Source of the DNA: Photobacterium iliopiscarium
GTDB taxonomy: Bacteria > Pseudomonadota > Gammaproteobacteria > Enterobacterales > Vibrionaceae
Assembly (NCBI RefSeq): GCF_003026395.1
Contig: NZ_PYOO01000004.1
Location: forward strand, 62,001-126,000
Length of the DNA: 64,000 bases
Reading direction: 5' to 3'
Below are positions 32,734-42,885 of the stretch, piece by piece. Each line of letters starts with the position of its first letter. Within the stretch, counting starts at the first letter, position 1. Position numbers and translations under genes: made by a program. The notes below the pieces were generated by a model. That model was not told where the DNA came from. It made no database searches and was given only the letters and a program-made list of their open reading frames with translations.

Positions 32734-34119
32734 ATGTCACCCCAACGTATATTTGCCAGTGTCGCGCTTGTTATTGCTTTAGGCTCGTTAGAAAAAAGTA
32801 TTGTTACCACGCCATTATCTCTTATTGGCCAAGACTTAAATGCAGGACAAGCATTAACATGGGTTGTAACTGCTTATTTGTTGGCAGCAACAGCCGTACT
32901 TCCTGTGTATGGTAAATTAAGTGATATTTTCGGGCGTGTAAAAATGCTCAACGTAAGTATTGTTTTATTTATGCTGGGCTCTATTGCGTGTGGTTTATCC
33001 GATACGTTAGGGCAGTTAATTGCAAGTCGTGTTTTGCAAGGACTGGGTGGCGGTGGTTTAATTGCATTAGCCTTTACCGTGATTGCCGACAGTATTCCCG
33101 CTCGTATTGTAGGTAAATATCAAGGTTATATCTCGATTGTTTATGCAGTATCCAGTATTGCAGGGCCATTACTGGGTGGTTTCTTTGCCGAACATCTTAA
33201 TTGGCGCTGGATTTTTTGGATCAATTTACCGTTAGGTTTACTGGCTTTATTAATGGTTAATCGTACGTTATCTCATTTAAGTAAAGGTCGAAAATCACCG
33301 TTTGATTGGAAAGGTGCTGCGTTACTTATTAGTGTAACGACACTGGTATTATTATTGTTATCGCCGGAATCTCAACTCCCGATAGGTTGGGTATCAGGCG
33401 CGTTATTATTATCGTTAATACTGCTTTATATTGTAGAAAAATTCGCGAAGGATCCCATTCTTCCTGCCCGTTTAGCGCGTCTGCCTGGTTATTTAGTCAG
33501 TGTTAGTTTGATTTTATGTTCACAGTTACTGATGTTTGCCGTGTTAGTGTATTTCCCTTTACAGCTTCAATGGCAAAAAGGACTAACAGCATCAGAGAGT
33601 GGATTATTTATGATGATCTTTATGTTTAGTATTACAACGGGGGCATTTATTGGCGGTAAATTAATTGCACGATGGGGTAATTATAAGATTTTCGTTGTAC
33701 TTGGCTTTTTAATGACATCATTGGCTTTATGGCAATTACATTTTGATTTTGAAGTGAAACTAGCGCTTATCTTTGCCGGTATTGGCCTTGGTTTTACGTT
33801 GCCAGCGTTAAGTGTGGTTGTACAAAACGTATTACCACCGCGAGATCGTGGTATTGGGATGTCATTGTTTAATTTTGGGCGTGAGCTAGGCGGTGCTATT
33901 GGTGTGGCTGTTTGTTCTGCGATCTTCCATTTTCAATTGCCAGAGAATGTATTGGCAGATAGTACGAATGGTTTGGCTGGCGTTGAGACGCAATTGTTAG
34001 AATCTGGGTTTAATACGACTTACCTTGTGATGGCAGCTGTCGCGGTGGTGGCCTTTATTTTGGCGGTGCTGGCATTGAAGAAACGGCCATTGTCTGATGA
34101 AGTGGAATTAGAGTCATAA
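32734..34119 (+). CDS. MFS multidrug exporter, DHA2-like
   Basis: A 461-residue membrane protein with about 14 hydrophobic helices. Typical MFS motifs are seen: GKLSDIFGRVKML between helices 2 and 3, QGLGGGGLIALAFTVIAD, and the motif C region AGPLLGGFFAEHLNWRWIFWINLP. These identify the proton-driven drug:H+ antiporter-2 type. AAAGGAAAAGG precedes ATG 32734. Neighbouring HAD and TetR genes give no clear substrate hint. Confidence 0.9.
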   Translation: MSPQRIFASVALVIALGSLEKSIVTTPLSLIGQDLNAGQALTWVVTAYLLAATAVLPVYGKLSDIFGRVKMLNVSIVLFMLGSIACGLSDTLGQLIASRVLQGLGGGGLIALAFTVIADSIPARIVGKYQGYISIVYAVSSIAGPLLGGFFAEHLNWRWIFWINLPLGLLALLMVNRTLSHLSKGRKSPFDWKGAALLISVTTLVLLLLSPESQLPIGWVSGALLLSLILLYIVEKFAKDPILPARLARLPGYLVSVSLILCSQLLMFAVLVYFPLQLQWQKGLTASESGLFMMIFMFSITTGAFIGGKLIARWGNYKIFVVLGFLMTSLALWQLHFDFEVKLALIFAGIGLGFTLPALSVVVQNVLPPRDRGIGMSLFNFGRELGGAIGVAVCSAIFHFQLPENVLADSTNGLAGVETQLLESGFNTTYLVMAAVAVVAFILAVLALKKRPLSDEVELES

Positions 34120-34318
34120 AGAATGTGTAATGGAATAATGTAACAAAAAGGTTGAGGGAAATATTGAAATAAAACGAATTAATCACAGTATTATTATTTA
34201 GGGGTGAATGTTGCTTACTGAAAGTGATACAAATCTAACTATTGGGATTATTGAGTATCTCCTACAATTTGATAGGAGTAATGTCTTTACTCAAGAATAC
34301 TACTATTCAGAGGTGATT

Positions 34319-34534
34319 ATGAGTTTGTTTTATGTTGATAAAAATACGCAAGATAACGGCGATCATGAAATTCATACAGCAACATGTAGCCACAGTCCTG
34401 GGTTGAATAATTGTGATGCACTGGGTTATCATACTGCATGCAGTACGGCACTCGATGCGGCAAAGAAGATATACCCGCAATCAAATGGTTGTTATTACTG
34501 CTCATATTCCAGCTATACATCTGAAAGTAAGTAA
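34319..34534 (+). CDS. Small cysteine/histidine-rich protein
   Basis: A 71-residue protein starting MSLFYVDKNTQDNGDHEIH, then TATCSHSP, NNCDALGYHTACSTA and NGCYYCSYSS. The six Cys and several His suggest a zinc-bound mini fold. Similar small proteins with the start YVDKNxQxNGDHEIH occur in Vibrio and other bacteria, function unknown. GAGGTG precedes ATG 34319; an upstream frame from 34208 is unlikely. Confidence 0.75.
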   Translation: MSLFYVDKNTQDNGDHEIHTATCSHSPGLNNCDALGYHTACSTALDAAKKIYPQSNGCYYCSYSSYTSESK

Positions 34535-34543
34535 AATATTACA

Positions 34544-34580
34544 AGCGACGTTATAATACAGATTACGTCGCTATTTTTAT
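34544..34580 (+). terminator. Intrinsic terminator
   Basis: AGCGACGT/ACGTCGCT with a 13-base loop, then ATTTTT. Ends the small Cys-rich gene. Confidence 0.85.
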
Positions 34581-34725
34581 GTCTATTTTTTGTTGTTCCT
34601 CTGTTTAGTTTTTATTTTCTGCAAATGGTAATACCACGAATAAATTAATCACTGATATTACAACGATGCTATCGTAATGTGGTGTAGTATCCGCTCTATA
34701 AATCGTATTAATATGAAGATTAAAC

Positions 34726-35145
34726 ATGGAAATAGAATATAAAGTTAATCACCCAATTACTGTGAATCAGTATATTACATTGGTAAACAAGTCGGCGTTA
34801 TCTGAGCATAGACCAACCGACAATGAAGCAACAGTCAAAGGCATGCTAGAGAATAGTAATTTAATCGTAACAGCATGGGTTGATGATCAACTTGTTGGTA
34901 TTGCTCGTTCAATGACGGATTTTCATTATTGCTGTTATTTATCAGATCTTGCTGTTGATGAAAGTGTTCAATCAATGGGAATTGATAAGTACCTTATTTT
35001 AGTTACGGCAGAGTCAATGGTTGACGGTTGTAAAATAGTTTTATTATCTGACCAAAAAGAGGGTGGCTATTATTCAAAAATGGGTTTTAAGGAACAGAAC
35101 CGAGCATGGGTATTAACCGATATCAGTGAGTTAGTATTACCTTAA
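34726..35145 (+). CDS. GNAT-family acetyltransferase
   Basis: A 139-residue GNAT fold protein. LIVTAWVDDQLVGIARSM and CYLSDLAVDESVQSMGIDKYL form the beta4 and acetyl-CoA loop; the usual Q/RxxGxG/A loop is degenerate (QSMGID). The C-terminal GGYYSKMGFKEQNRAWVL is typical of the end of the domain. Substrate unknown. Confidence 0.85.
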   Translation: MEIEYKVNHPITVNQYITLVNKSALSEHRPTDNEATVKGMLENSNLIVTAWVDDQLVGIARSMTDFHYCCYLSDLAVDESVQSMGIDKYLILVTAESMVDGCKIVLLSDQKEGGYYSKMGFKEQNRAWVLTDISELVLP

Positions 35146-35353
35146 TATAGCGGTTATATTACGGCATATAAATGATGTCCCTTATAAAACCATTGTAAGA
35201 GAGTAATAACTGGATTGAATTATTCTCTTGTCTATCTATTGACCATGTTAGTAGAACAATGCAAAAAAATAGAGATTGGACTATCATATTACTTGCTATA
35301 AATCTGTATCTTGGTGTAATTTCTCACCACTATTTATTTTTGGAATAATGATC

Positions 35354-35926
35354 ATGCCAAAGGCTAGTGATATTAAAAAATTTGCAGCTATTGAACTTAA
35401 CGGTAAAGTAGCTTTAGTTAAAGAAATTACTAAGCTAACGCCTAGTGGCCGTGCTGGCGCAAGTCTTTACCGTATGCGTATTTATGATGTCGCAACAGGT
35501 TCAAAATCAGATGTTAGCTTTAAAGCTGATGAAATGATTACATTGGCAGATTTTAGTCGTCAGAAAGCATCTTTCTCATACATCGATGGTGAAGAATATG
35601 TGTTTATGGATGATGAAGATTACACTCCATACACATTCACTAAAGATGCAATTGCTGAAGAATTACTGTTCATTACCGAAGATACTAAAGGTATTGAAGT
35701 ATTAACTGTAGATGGTGCACCTGTTGCACTAGAACTACCAGCAACAGTAGAACTAACAATTGTTGAGACAGACCCGTCAATTAAAGGCGCATCTGCAAGT
35801 GCTCGTACTAAGCCTGCAACAATGTCTACTGGTCTTGTTGTTCAAGTTCCTGAGTACATTGCAAATGGTGAAAAAATCAAGATCAACACCGCTGAACATA
35901 AGTTCATGAGCCGTGGCGATAAATAA
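35354..35926 (+). CDS. yeiP: EF-P-like translation factor (EfpL/YeiP)
   Basis: A 190-residue EF-P paralogue: KOW-like N-terminal domain with the loop [21 protein letters not shown] in the position where EF-P has its modified Lys, then two OB domains ending [24 protein letters not shown]. YeiP/EfpL helps ribosomes pass polyproline and other stalling motifs and lacks the Lys-modification region of EF-P. ATG 35354 is preferred because the family begins MPKAS; Met 35348 is also possible. Strong terminator follows. Confidence 0.92.
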   Translation: MPKASDIKKFAAIELNGKVALVKEITKLTPSGRAGASLYRMRIYDVATGSKSDVSFKADEMITLADFSRQKASFSYIDGEEYVFMDDEDYTPYTFTKDAIAEELLFITEDTKGIEVLTVDGAPVALELPATVELTIVETDPSIKGASASARTKPATMSTGLVVQVPEYIANGEKIKINTAEHKFMSRGDK

Positions 35927-35951
35927 TAATTAGTTATTGTTGTTTTATAAA

Positions 35952-35984
35952 GCCAGTGTCGTTTATGCGACGCTGGTTTTTTTT
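35952..35984 (+). terminator. Terminator of yeiP
   Basis: GCCAGTGTCG/CGACGCTGG arms with a TTTATG loop, then eight T. Confidence 0.9.
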
Positions 35985-36040
35985 ATACGCCATTTATTTT
36001 GGTGTAAGGCATATATTAAACATAACGCATAGGGAATAAT

Positions 36041-36502
36041 GTGGTTCAGACAATAACAATTGGTGTTGCTAAAAAAGAAGATCTACACGCGGTGTACCAA
36101 TTAGAACAACGCCTATTTGGCGAACACTGTTATCCGGATTTTTTTATTCGCCAAGCTTATGATTGTTGGCCTGCTGGTTTTTTAATCGCTCGTGAACAGA
36201 ATAATGTTGTTGGCTATGTGCTGTGCGCGCCTCAGTTTAATGATATATCATTAAAGGTATCAGAAGGGTGGATCTTGGCGTTAGCAGTTGATACTAGCGT
36301 ACAGGGACGAGGTGTGGGTAAAACATTAATGCAAGAGGCCATGGATGTGCTGAGTGGATGTAAAAAACTCTGGTTAACAGTACATCCAGAGAATCATGCT
36401 AAAAAACTCTATCAACAACTTGGTTTTGTCGATGTTGAACAAGAAAGTGAGTATTTTGGTGTGGATCAACCACGTGTAAAAATGGAGTACGTGGTGGCGT
36501 AA
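36041..36502 (+). CDS. GNAT-family acetyltransferase, RimI-like
   Basis: A 153-residue N-acetyltransferase. The acetyl-CoA loop is intact in LAVDTSVQGRGVGKTLMQEAM, followed by LTVHPENHAKKLYQQLGFVDVEQE, the Asn and Tyr positions used in the RimI group. GTG 36041 with AGGG six bases upstream is the start. Substrate unknown; ribosomal protein or small amine possible. Confidence 0.88.
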   Translation: MVQTITIGVAKKEDLHAVYQLEQRLFGEHCYPDFFIRQAYDCWPAGFLIAREQNNVVGYVLCAPQFNDISLKVSEGWILALAVDTSVQGRGVGKTLMQEAMDVLSGCKKLWLTVHPENHAKKLYQQLGFVDVEQESEYFGVDQPRVKMEYVVA

Positions 36503-36527
36503 GTCATTATTGCTGAAAAAATAGCGA

Positions 36528-36556
36528 TAAAAAAAGGGTACTTGAGATACCCTTTA
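36528..36556. terminator. Bidirectional terminator between acetyltransferase and csp
   Basis: AAAGGGTA/TACCCTTT stem with a short loop; the minus-strand exit TTTTTTT serves the cold-shock gene. Confidence 0.8.
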
Positions 36557-36581
36557 CTTCTTTCAACCGTTCGTTGAAAAA

Positions 36582-36791
36582 TTAAGCACGCTCAACGTTA
36601 GCAGCTTGAGGACCTTTTTGGCCTTGCTCAACGTCAAAAGATACTTTTTGACCTTCAGCTAGTGATTTGAAGCCTTCACCAGTGATAGCACGGAAGTGAA
36701 CGAATACGTCAGCGCCGCCATTGTCTTGAGTGATAAAACCGAAACCTTTCTCATCGTTGAACCACTTAACGATACCAGTTGCTTTAGACAT
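36582..36791 (-). CDS. Cold-shock protein, CspA family
   Basis: A 69-residue single OB-fold RNA chaperone: [15 protein letters not shown] (RNP1) and DVFVHFRAI (RNP2), complete and standard length. CAGGAGAC precedes the ATG. Binds single-stranded RNA and melts hairpins. It lies 460 bases from a near-identical paralogue in the same direction. Confidence 0.95.
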   Translation of the reverse strand: MSKATGIVKWFNDEKGFGFITQDNGGADVFVHFRAITGEGFKSLAEGQKVSFDVEQGQKGPQAANVERA

Positions 36792-37251
36792 ATGATGTCT
36801 CCTGAAAAAATAAATTAATAGCGCACATTACGCTGGTTTACTTATGTACAAAAGAATAATGAAGCGCTTCAGGACAACTGTGAACATTTGAACAGTGTAT
36901 CGAAGTTTTCTATTTTAATTTGTTGCATAAATAGGCCTTTAATAAAACCACAAGTATTAGGCCATTTTCATTTTGAAAGGGCAAGTTTCTCTTGTAAGAA
37001 CAAACCAATAATGTGACCTCTTTAACAAAATAATATGTCGCCTTGTTATGCTATTGTTTGCTTATTTGTGGGAAGGGTATTGATCGGAGAAATTGGGGTT
37101 TTATTGTATGTTGAATGGTATTTGCATTGATCTAATTTATATCTAGGCTATTACGAAATACAACAATCTGGTTTTTATGAAGAGGCATAGTTAATAAGAA
37201 AAAAAAGGGCTGAATGCGCCCTTTATTCTATGGATATTCAAGGTTAATTTA
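36792..37251. other. Non-coding stretch upstream of the first csp gene
   Basis: About 460 bases; the right end holds the terminator of the second csp gene, the left end is the long leader of the first csp gene. Csp genes usually have long regulated 5' leaders; a cold box was not identified with confidence. Confidence 0.45.
37199..37225 (-). terminator. Terminator of the second csp gene
   Basis: On the minus strand AAAGGGC/GCCCTTT with a seven-base loop, then TTTTTT. Confidence 0.88.
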
Positions 37252-37461
37252 TTAAACCCTTTCAACGTTTGCTGCTTGAAGACCTTTAGGACCTTGTTCT
37301 GTTTCGTAAGACACTTTTTGGCCTTCAGTTAAGGTTTTAAAGCCATCACCACTAATCGCACGGAAGTGTACAAATACATCAGCACCGCCGTCATCTTGAG
37401 TGATAAAACCAAACCCTTTTTCTTCGTTAAACCACTTAACGGTACCTGTTGCTTTTGACAT
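37252..37461 (-). CDS. Cold-shock protein, CspA family, paralogue
   Basis: A 69-residue OB-fold protein, differing from the neighbour at 36582 by about a dozen residues, with intact [12 protein letters not shown] and [17 protein letters not shown] precedes the ATG. Retention of both copies suggests different regulation rather than different chemistry. Confidence 0.95.
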   Translation of the reverse strand: MSKATGTVKWFNEEKGFGFITQDDGGADVFVHFRAISGDGFKTLTEGQKVSYETEQGPKGLQAANVERV

Positions 37462-38005
37462 GTTGTCTCCTGATCAATCTATTCATCACACGGTATAGCC
37501 AATATTTGATTACGGAGCGATTTGAGTGTTGAACTCTGTTGCTGATCATGAAGATGACAGCGAAGATATCCTTGTTCAGATTGCTTTAATTGTAAATAAG
37601 TACTGGTCTACTATGAAGGTTAGGTGATGATTGGTGATTTGTAAATTAAATTAGATTTTTTTGTAAATAAAAAGGGCAGTGGTCGTGGTGATAGCATGAT
37701 TTCTTTGCTATTTTACAAAAATGTATTCTTTGTTAGCAATTATCTCAAATATTTCTTGAACGAAATCAAAGCAGACTCAAATAGTAAAGGGCATAATTTG
37801 GGCAAGAAGGAATCTTTAAGCGTATGTTAACGCATCATCTAAACGATAATCTTCGGGTATTACTTGAGTTTATAGCAGATTTTCTGATATAACGATTTTA
37901 GAAAAAAACTGAGACTCGACGGTTATGTACTAGGAAGTGCATTTTTCCTAATTATTAGCATTAAATCAGTTTCACAAGGCTTTATTTTCATACTAAGGAC
38001 AAAAC
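37462..38005. other. Non-coding stretch between csp and the coiled-coil gene
   Basis: About 540 AT-rich bases with no credible ORF; holds the csp leader on one side and the promoter of the gene at 38006 on the other. Nothing else recognised. Confidence 0.45.
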
Positions 38006-38320
38006 ATGAACAACATCCTTGAACTTGTTCGTCAGGCACGTCGTAAAAATAAACTTAAACGCGAAATTCTAGATAACGATCGTAAAGTTCGTGATAACCG
38101 TAAGCGTGTAGAATTACTAGAAAACATGCTGGATTATATCAAAGTTGATATGACACACGATCAAATTTTAGAAATCATTGAAAATATGAAAAGCGATTAT
38201 GAAGATCGTGTTGATGATCATATTATTATCAGTGCTGAACTATCAAAAGAACGTCGTGACGTTAGCAAGAACGTTAAAGATCTTAAAAAAGCAGAAATCA
38301 CAGCACACAAACATAACTAA
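38006..38320 (+). CDS. Small charged coiled-coil protein
   Basis: A 104-residue, highly charged, helical protein ([58 protein letters not shown]). Heptad-like spacing suggests a coiled coil that dimerises. Similar genes occur in other Vibrionaceae without known function. ACTAAGGAC precedes the ATG, and a good terminator follows, so it is a real single-gene unit. Confidence 0.8.
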   Translation: MNNILELVRQARRKNKLKREILDNDRKVRDNRKRVELLENMLDYIKVDMTHDQILEIIENMKSDYEDRVDDHIIISAELSKERRDVSKNVKDLKKAEITAHKHN

Positions 38321-38344
38321 TCTTTTGTTTGTTGGCTAATGAAG

Positions 38345-38374
38345 ACCTGGGCTAGATGCTCAGGTTTTTTTTTG
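38345..38374 (+). terminator. Intrinsic terminator
   Basis: ACCTGgGC/GCtCAGGT arms with one G-T pair, then nine T. Confidence 0.88.
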
Positions 38375-38423
38375 CTTATTTTTATGGGTATGTTTGAGGC
38401 TGGAGCAAAAAAGTTTGAGTAGG

Positions 38424-38460
38424 TATAAAAAGAGCCCGAAACGATTCCTGTGTCGGGCTT
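38424..38460 (-). terminator. Terminator downstream of rsmF
   Basis: On the minus strand AGCCCGA/TCGGGCT with a 13-base loop, followed by CTTTTTA. It lies about 160 bases beyond the rsmF stop. Confidence 0.75.
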
Positions 38461-38622
38461 AGGGGAATGGCCCACTAATGAGCCTTGCGCTAACTGATTT
38501 ATATCTGGAATTTGATTACACTATCAATACTAGCTTAGCTTTGATGATTTTCCAGTTTTAATGAGAAATAATTATTTATTTCATCAATAAGGTATTTGTT
38601 AGCATTAAAGGGTTGAATGGGA

Positions 38623-40071
38623 TTAGATGTCAAATAGGTTAGTATCGCGCACTAATTCACGAGGTAAGCCATTTTTAATTCGGTTTCCAACCCATTTACC
38701 GATACCAATAGGGTAATCACGGTAAGTAACAATCACTTCACCTTTACCTGTTAAGTCTTCTGGTCGAATATCTCGTCCCATAAACCACTCTTTAGCCTGT
38801 GGTGCTGTTAATGCAATGGCAACTGACTCTTTACCTGTCGCTAATGTCATGATCGCCTCATGTTGCCAGCGATAGCCTTTCTTATGTTGTTCAGCAAGCT
38901 TAATGCCAATACGTTGGAAGCGAATCTCACCAATTAAGGCTTTAATTTGTGTTGGGAATAACCACACTTCTTTATCACGTAGCCAAATATCACTGTTTGC
39001 TGATAAACGGATATTAAGATCTGTATTCAGTTGTTCCGCAATCAGTTGTTGTTCATCAGCTTTAACTTGGTTAAATGGGAATTTACCCATGCGTTTTTTA
39101 ACTGGATCAGTATCAACAGAGGCATGTTTGCGAATACGAGCAACAAAGAAACCTTCGCTATCAAAAACCTGAGGGTAAACGTGTAAAAAGCCTTCCGCCG
39201 TTAATGCCTTGGGTGCGCCTTCAAATAAATCCCCTAAAGATTCAAATTCAACCGCATCACCAAAGGTTTCTTTAAGATAATAACAGACTTCTTGGTTTTC
39301 ACGCTGGTTAAGGGTACAGGTTGAATACACCATAACGCCGCCTGGTTTTAGAGCTTGGAATGCACTAACAATTAATTTGCGTTGTACTGCGGCAATTTCA
39401 TCGATGGATTCAAGGCTCCAGTTGGCCATGGCATCGTCATCTTTACGAATAGCGCCTTCACCAGAACAGGGTGCATCGAGTAAAATAGAGTCAAATGCTT
39501 CAGGTGCCCATGTGCCGAACACACAGCCATCAAAATGTGTTAATGCTGCATTATGAACACCACAACGCTGTAGGTTGGCGTGTAATACTTTAATGCGGCT
39601 TGCAGCAAGTTCATTGGCCACTAATGCGCCTTTGTTTTGCATAGCACAAGCAATTTGAGTTGTTTTAGAACCCGGTGCTGATGCCATATCAAGCACGCAA
39701 TCAAGGGCGTCATTGTTATCAAGTAAAGCGGTAACAGGCATCATTGAGCTGGCTTCTTGAATATAAAACAATCCAGCCATATGCTCGGCAGTATTACCTA
39801 ATGAAACGCTCTTTTCATCCTCACGTTTGATCCAAAACCCCGTATCACACCAAGGAATAGGGGTTAACGTCCAATCTTTATCAGCAACGCGAGTAAGAAA
39901 ATCCGCCACACTTATTTTAAGTGTATTAATGCGAATGCTGCGACGTAACGGCGTTTTACAACAGCTAATAAACTCATCAATACTCAGGTTTTCTGGCATT
40001 GTATGCTTGATGAGATCAATAAAAGCGTCAGGAATATAGATATTAGGATGCAAGGTAGCACTCTCTGTCAA
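38623..40071 (-). CDS. rsmF: 16S rRNA (cytosine-5) methyltransferase RsmF
   Basis: RsmF (YebU) methylates C1407 of 16S rRNA. The 482-residue protein has the SAM site [14 protein letters not shown], the [17 protein letters not shown] motif with the releasing Cys and [15 protein letters not shown] with the catalytic Cys, then the C-terminal PUA-like part. Length matches the family. It faces away from letB with a terminator between, and no operon partner. Confidence 0.95.
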   Translation of the reverse strand: MTESATLHPNIYIPDAFIDLIKHTMPENLSIDEFISCCKTPLRRSIRINTLKISVADFLTRVADKDWTLTPIPWCDTGFWIKREDEKSVSLGNTAEHMAGLFYIQEASSMMPVTALLDNNDALDCVLDMASAPGSKTTQIACAMQNKGALVANELAASRIKVLHANLQRCGVHNAALTHFDGCVFGTWAPEAFDSILLDAPCSGEGAIRKDDDAMANWSLESIDEIAAVQRKLIVSAFQALKPGGVMVYSTCTLNQRENQEVCYYLKETFGDAVEFESLGDLFEGAPKALTAEGFLHVYPQVFDSEGFFVARIRKHASVDTDPVKKRMGKFPFNQVKADEQQLIAEQLNTDLNIRLSANSDIWLRDKEVWLFPTQIKALIGEIRFQRIGIKLAEQHKKGYRWQHEAIMTLATGKESVAIALTAPQAKEWFMGRDIRPEDLTGKGEVIVTYRDYPIGIGKWVGNRIKNGLPRELVRDTNLFDI

Positions 40072-40211
40072 ACTAGCAATGTCGGGATTCTATACTAAAT
40101 AAGGGCAAAATTATATCGGCTATCTATGCTTCTAAGGGGAGGGATAAACAGGGATTTACGCTCACTATTATTTTGTGTACAAAAACCGTGTTTATTAGAG
40201 AGTAAGCGATC

Positions 40212-40241
40212 AAAAAAGGAGCATTAGATGCTCCTTTTTTA
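40212..40241. terminator. Terminator downstream of letB
   Basis: GGAGCAT-TAG-ATGCTCC with A and T tracts on both sides; works in both directions, ending letB on the minus strand. Confidence 0.9.
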
Positions 40242-40257
40242 TTTACAGTATTAAGGG

Positions 40258-42885
40258 TTATTTAATTGGGATCGCGGTGCGCCAATCTAACCATTGTTGG
40301 TTAACTTCTTTATTAAGTAGGAAGTGTTTACCTTGTGTTGCTTGTTGCGCTAGAGGATGGGTTTCTGGCGTTGCAAATGAGATCCCGCCACGGAGTAAAC
40401 TATCAAATGTTCCCGCTTTTACTTTTGCTCCAGTAAGACCCACATCGACATTTAATCCAGAAGCATTCCAGAAAATACTGTTAGTACGAATAAGATGACG
40501 ATATTTTTGTTCAATTTGAATCGTAATTAAAACCCGATCAGCCAAGGCACCTAATGCGACTTTAATGACTTGTCCTACTTGAATGTCACGGTAAAGTAGT
40601 GGTGTCCCTTCACTAACAGATCCGCGATCTTCACTTTCAAGGATAAAGGTTTTTCCTGCATCAAATAATTCAGCTGAGCCTAATTTGAAATTATGAGCGC
40701 TTAAACCATTACCGGGTTGTACTGCAATGTATGAGCTTAATAATGAGTCTAAGTTTTCGCTACCACTTAAACTGATTTTAGGTTTAACGACCCAAAAATA
40801 GCTGTTTTTACGTGCAATGATTTTTGCATATTGTGGAAATAATCGCGCTTGTACAGTAACGTTATTACGATCAAAATTTGGTTCAATATTATCAACTTTA
40901 CCAATAACTACACCTTGATATTTAATCGCGGTTGATTTTGATATAGAGCGGGCATCATCAGCCGTTAAGGTGATCATGACTCCAAAGTGTTGAGCATCAC
41001 TTAAACTAGGATAAAGTTTATAATCATTACCTGAACGATTAACAACGCCGTTGATGGAATCAAATGCAATACCGCCTTTTAACAGGGTTGAGAGTGGAGC
41101 TGCTTTGATTTTAACGCCGTTAAGTCCAGCTTCAACCTCAACACCAGAACGATTCCAAAAAACAGTATTGCTATCAATTAAATGACGGTATTTCTTTTGT
41201 ATATTAACGTTAATTTCAACGCCTGATGTTTTAAGTGCAAAACGGGTGATCTCACCGACTTGTAAATTACGATAAAGTACGGGGCTACCTTCAGATATTG
41301 GTGGTAAGTTTTTCGCTACCAACGTAAGAGAAGTAAAGCCTTTTAATTGTTCATCGGCTAATTTTGCTAAATGTCTATTTTTAAATAAAGAATAACTGTT
41401 TTTGATACCGGGTTTACCGCTGGCTGTAAAACTTATTGCACTACTTATTAATTGATCTGCCGCAGGAATAGAAACGTCAACACCGTTGTTACTGATATTA
41501 GCTTCAATGCCTCCATCAATAAAGAAACGACTATGAGATCGTACTAAATGGGTATATTGCGGTTGAATTAAAGCATCAAATCGAACTTGATCACCATCGA
41601 GTTTTACAGAGGTAAGATGACCAACATCAATACCACGGAAACGCAGTACTGTACCGGATTTTAAGCCATAGCTTTTATCTGCAAAAAGAGGGAATACTGC
41701 GACACCGGGTTGTTGTTCTTCAAGTGTATTTTGAGTAATAGCCGTAAAGTGACGTATTTTTTCACCTTCGCCGGGAATTAAGCGTAAGTAGTTGCCCCGT
41801 ACAAGGTTACCAATATTTTTAACACCAGAAAGTGAGACTTGTGCTTCTTCGAGTAATAATCGAGAACCACTGTTGAGTAAATCACTCATGCTAGGCTCAA
41901 TTGCGGCATGAGCGATAATTTTATTGGTTTTATCATCCAGTTTTAGATCGGAAATTTTACCAATTTGTAAGCCTCGATACATAATGGGGGCACCTGAATT
42001 GCTTACATTATTGTTATCAGGCAGGGTGATTGTGATCGCGATACCACGACCAGCGGTATTAATATCAGGGTAGAGATTAAATAAGTGCCCATCATCAATT
42101 GGTGTGCCTTCATCTGGAGAGTCAAAGGCAATCGCACCGGCAATGAGTGCTGATAAACTTTCAAACTGAACATCAACACCATTAAAACCAATGTTAGCAT
42201 TGACGCCACTAACATTCCAAAATCGACTTTTATTAGTAATAAGATTGGCGTAACGCGGTTTGATTAATGCATCAATTAAGACTTCTTTTTTATTGGCACT
42301 AAGGGTGTAGTTATAAATTTCACCGACAGGGATCTTTTTATAAAAAATTTGGGATCCAATGCTAAGAGAACCTAAGTTAGGGGCTTTTAATTGTAGCGTC
42401 AAACCATTATGTGCTGGCATGTTTGACGGTTGATTTTCTAGGGCTGTAAATTGAGTCGCAAAATCCCCAGAGCCAGGTTGAAGAGCAATATAGTTACCAG
42501 ATACAAGCGCATCTAATCCTGAAATTCCAGTAATAGACGCTTTGGGTTTAACTAACCAAAATTGAGTATGCGAGTGTAATGTTTTGACTGCTTCAGGGTA
42601 AATATCAGCAGAGACATAAATACTTTTAAGATCTTTAGATAATGTTACATCTCGAACAATACCGACTTCTAAGCCTTGATACCGTATTGTTGTACGGCCT
42701 GCAACTAAACCAACGGCATCATTAAAGTGGATTTGAATGCGTTCACCGCCTTCATTGACAGCTTTATATAATAACCAACCCGCGACAATAATCGCGAGTA
42801 AGGGTAATAACCATAGAGGGGATAAGCCGCGATCGCGACGAATATTAACCTGTTGTGGTTGTGTATTATTTTGTTCGTTGTTCAT
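40258..42885 (-). CDS. letB: MCE-domain lipid transport protein LetB (YebT)
   Basis: LetB forms a periplasmic tunnel of stacked MCE rings that carries lipids between the membranes. The 875-residue protein has a short cytoplasmic start, one anchor helix (LSPLWLLPLLAIIVAGWLLYK) and about seven MCE repeats, each with the VRYQGLEVG-like start (TTIRYQGLEVGIV; PVLYRNLQVGEI; TAIKYQGVVIGKV). Length equals that of E. coli LetB. Its start overlaps letA by 20 bases. Confidence 0.95.
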   Translation of the reverse strand: MNNEQNNTQPQQVNIRRDRGLSPLWLLPLLAIIVAGWLLYKAVNEGGERIQIHFNDAVGLVAGRTTIRYQGLEVGIVRDVTLSKDLKSIYVSADIYPEAVKTLHSHTQFWLVKPKASITGISGLDALVSGNYIALQPGSGDFATQFTALENQPSNMPAHNGLTLQLKAPNLGSLSIGSQIFYKKIPVGEIYNYTLSANKKEVLIDALIKPRYANLITNKSRFWNVSGVNANIGFNGVDVQFESLSALIAGAIAFDSPDEGTPIDDGHLFNLYPDINTAGRGIAITITLPDNNNVSNSGAPIMYRGLQIGKISDLKLDDKTNKIIAHAAIEPSMSDLLNSGSRLLLEEAQVSLSGVKNIGNLVRGNYLRLIPGEGEKIRHFTAITQNTLEEQQPGVAVFPLFADKSYGLKSGTVLRFRGIDVGHLTSVKLDGDQVRFDALIQPQYTHLVRSHSRFFIDGGIEANISNNGVDVSIPAADQLISSAISFTASGKPGIKNSYSLFKNRHLAKLADEQLKGFTSLTLVAKNLPPISEGSPVLYRNLQVGEITRFALKTSGVEINVNIQKKYRHLIDSNTVFWNRSGVEVEAGLNGVKIKAAPLSTLLKGGIAFDSINGVVNRSGNDYKLYPSLSDAQHFGVMITLTADDARSISKSTAIKYQGVVIGKVDNIEPNFDRNNVTVQARLFPQYAKIIARKNSYFWVVKPKISLSGSENLDSLLSSYIAVQPGNGLSAHNFKLGSAELFDAGKTFILESEDRGSVSEGTPLLYRDIQVGQVIKVALGALADRVLITIQIEQKYRHLIRTNSIFWNASGLNVDVGLTGAKVKAGTFDSLLRGGISFATPETHPLAQQATQGKHFLLNKEVNQQWLDWRTAIPIK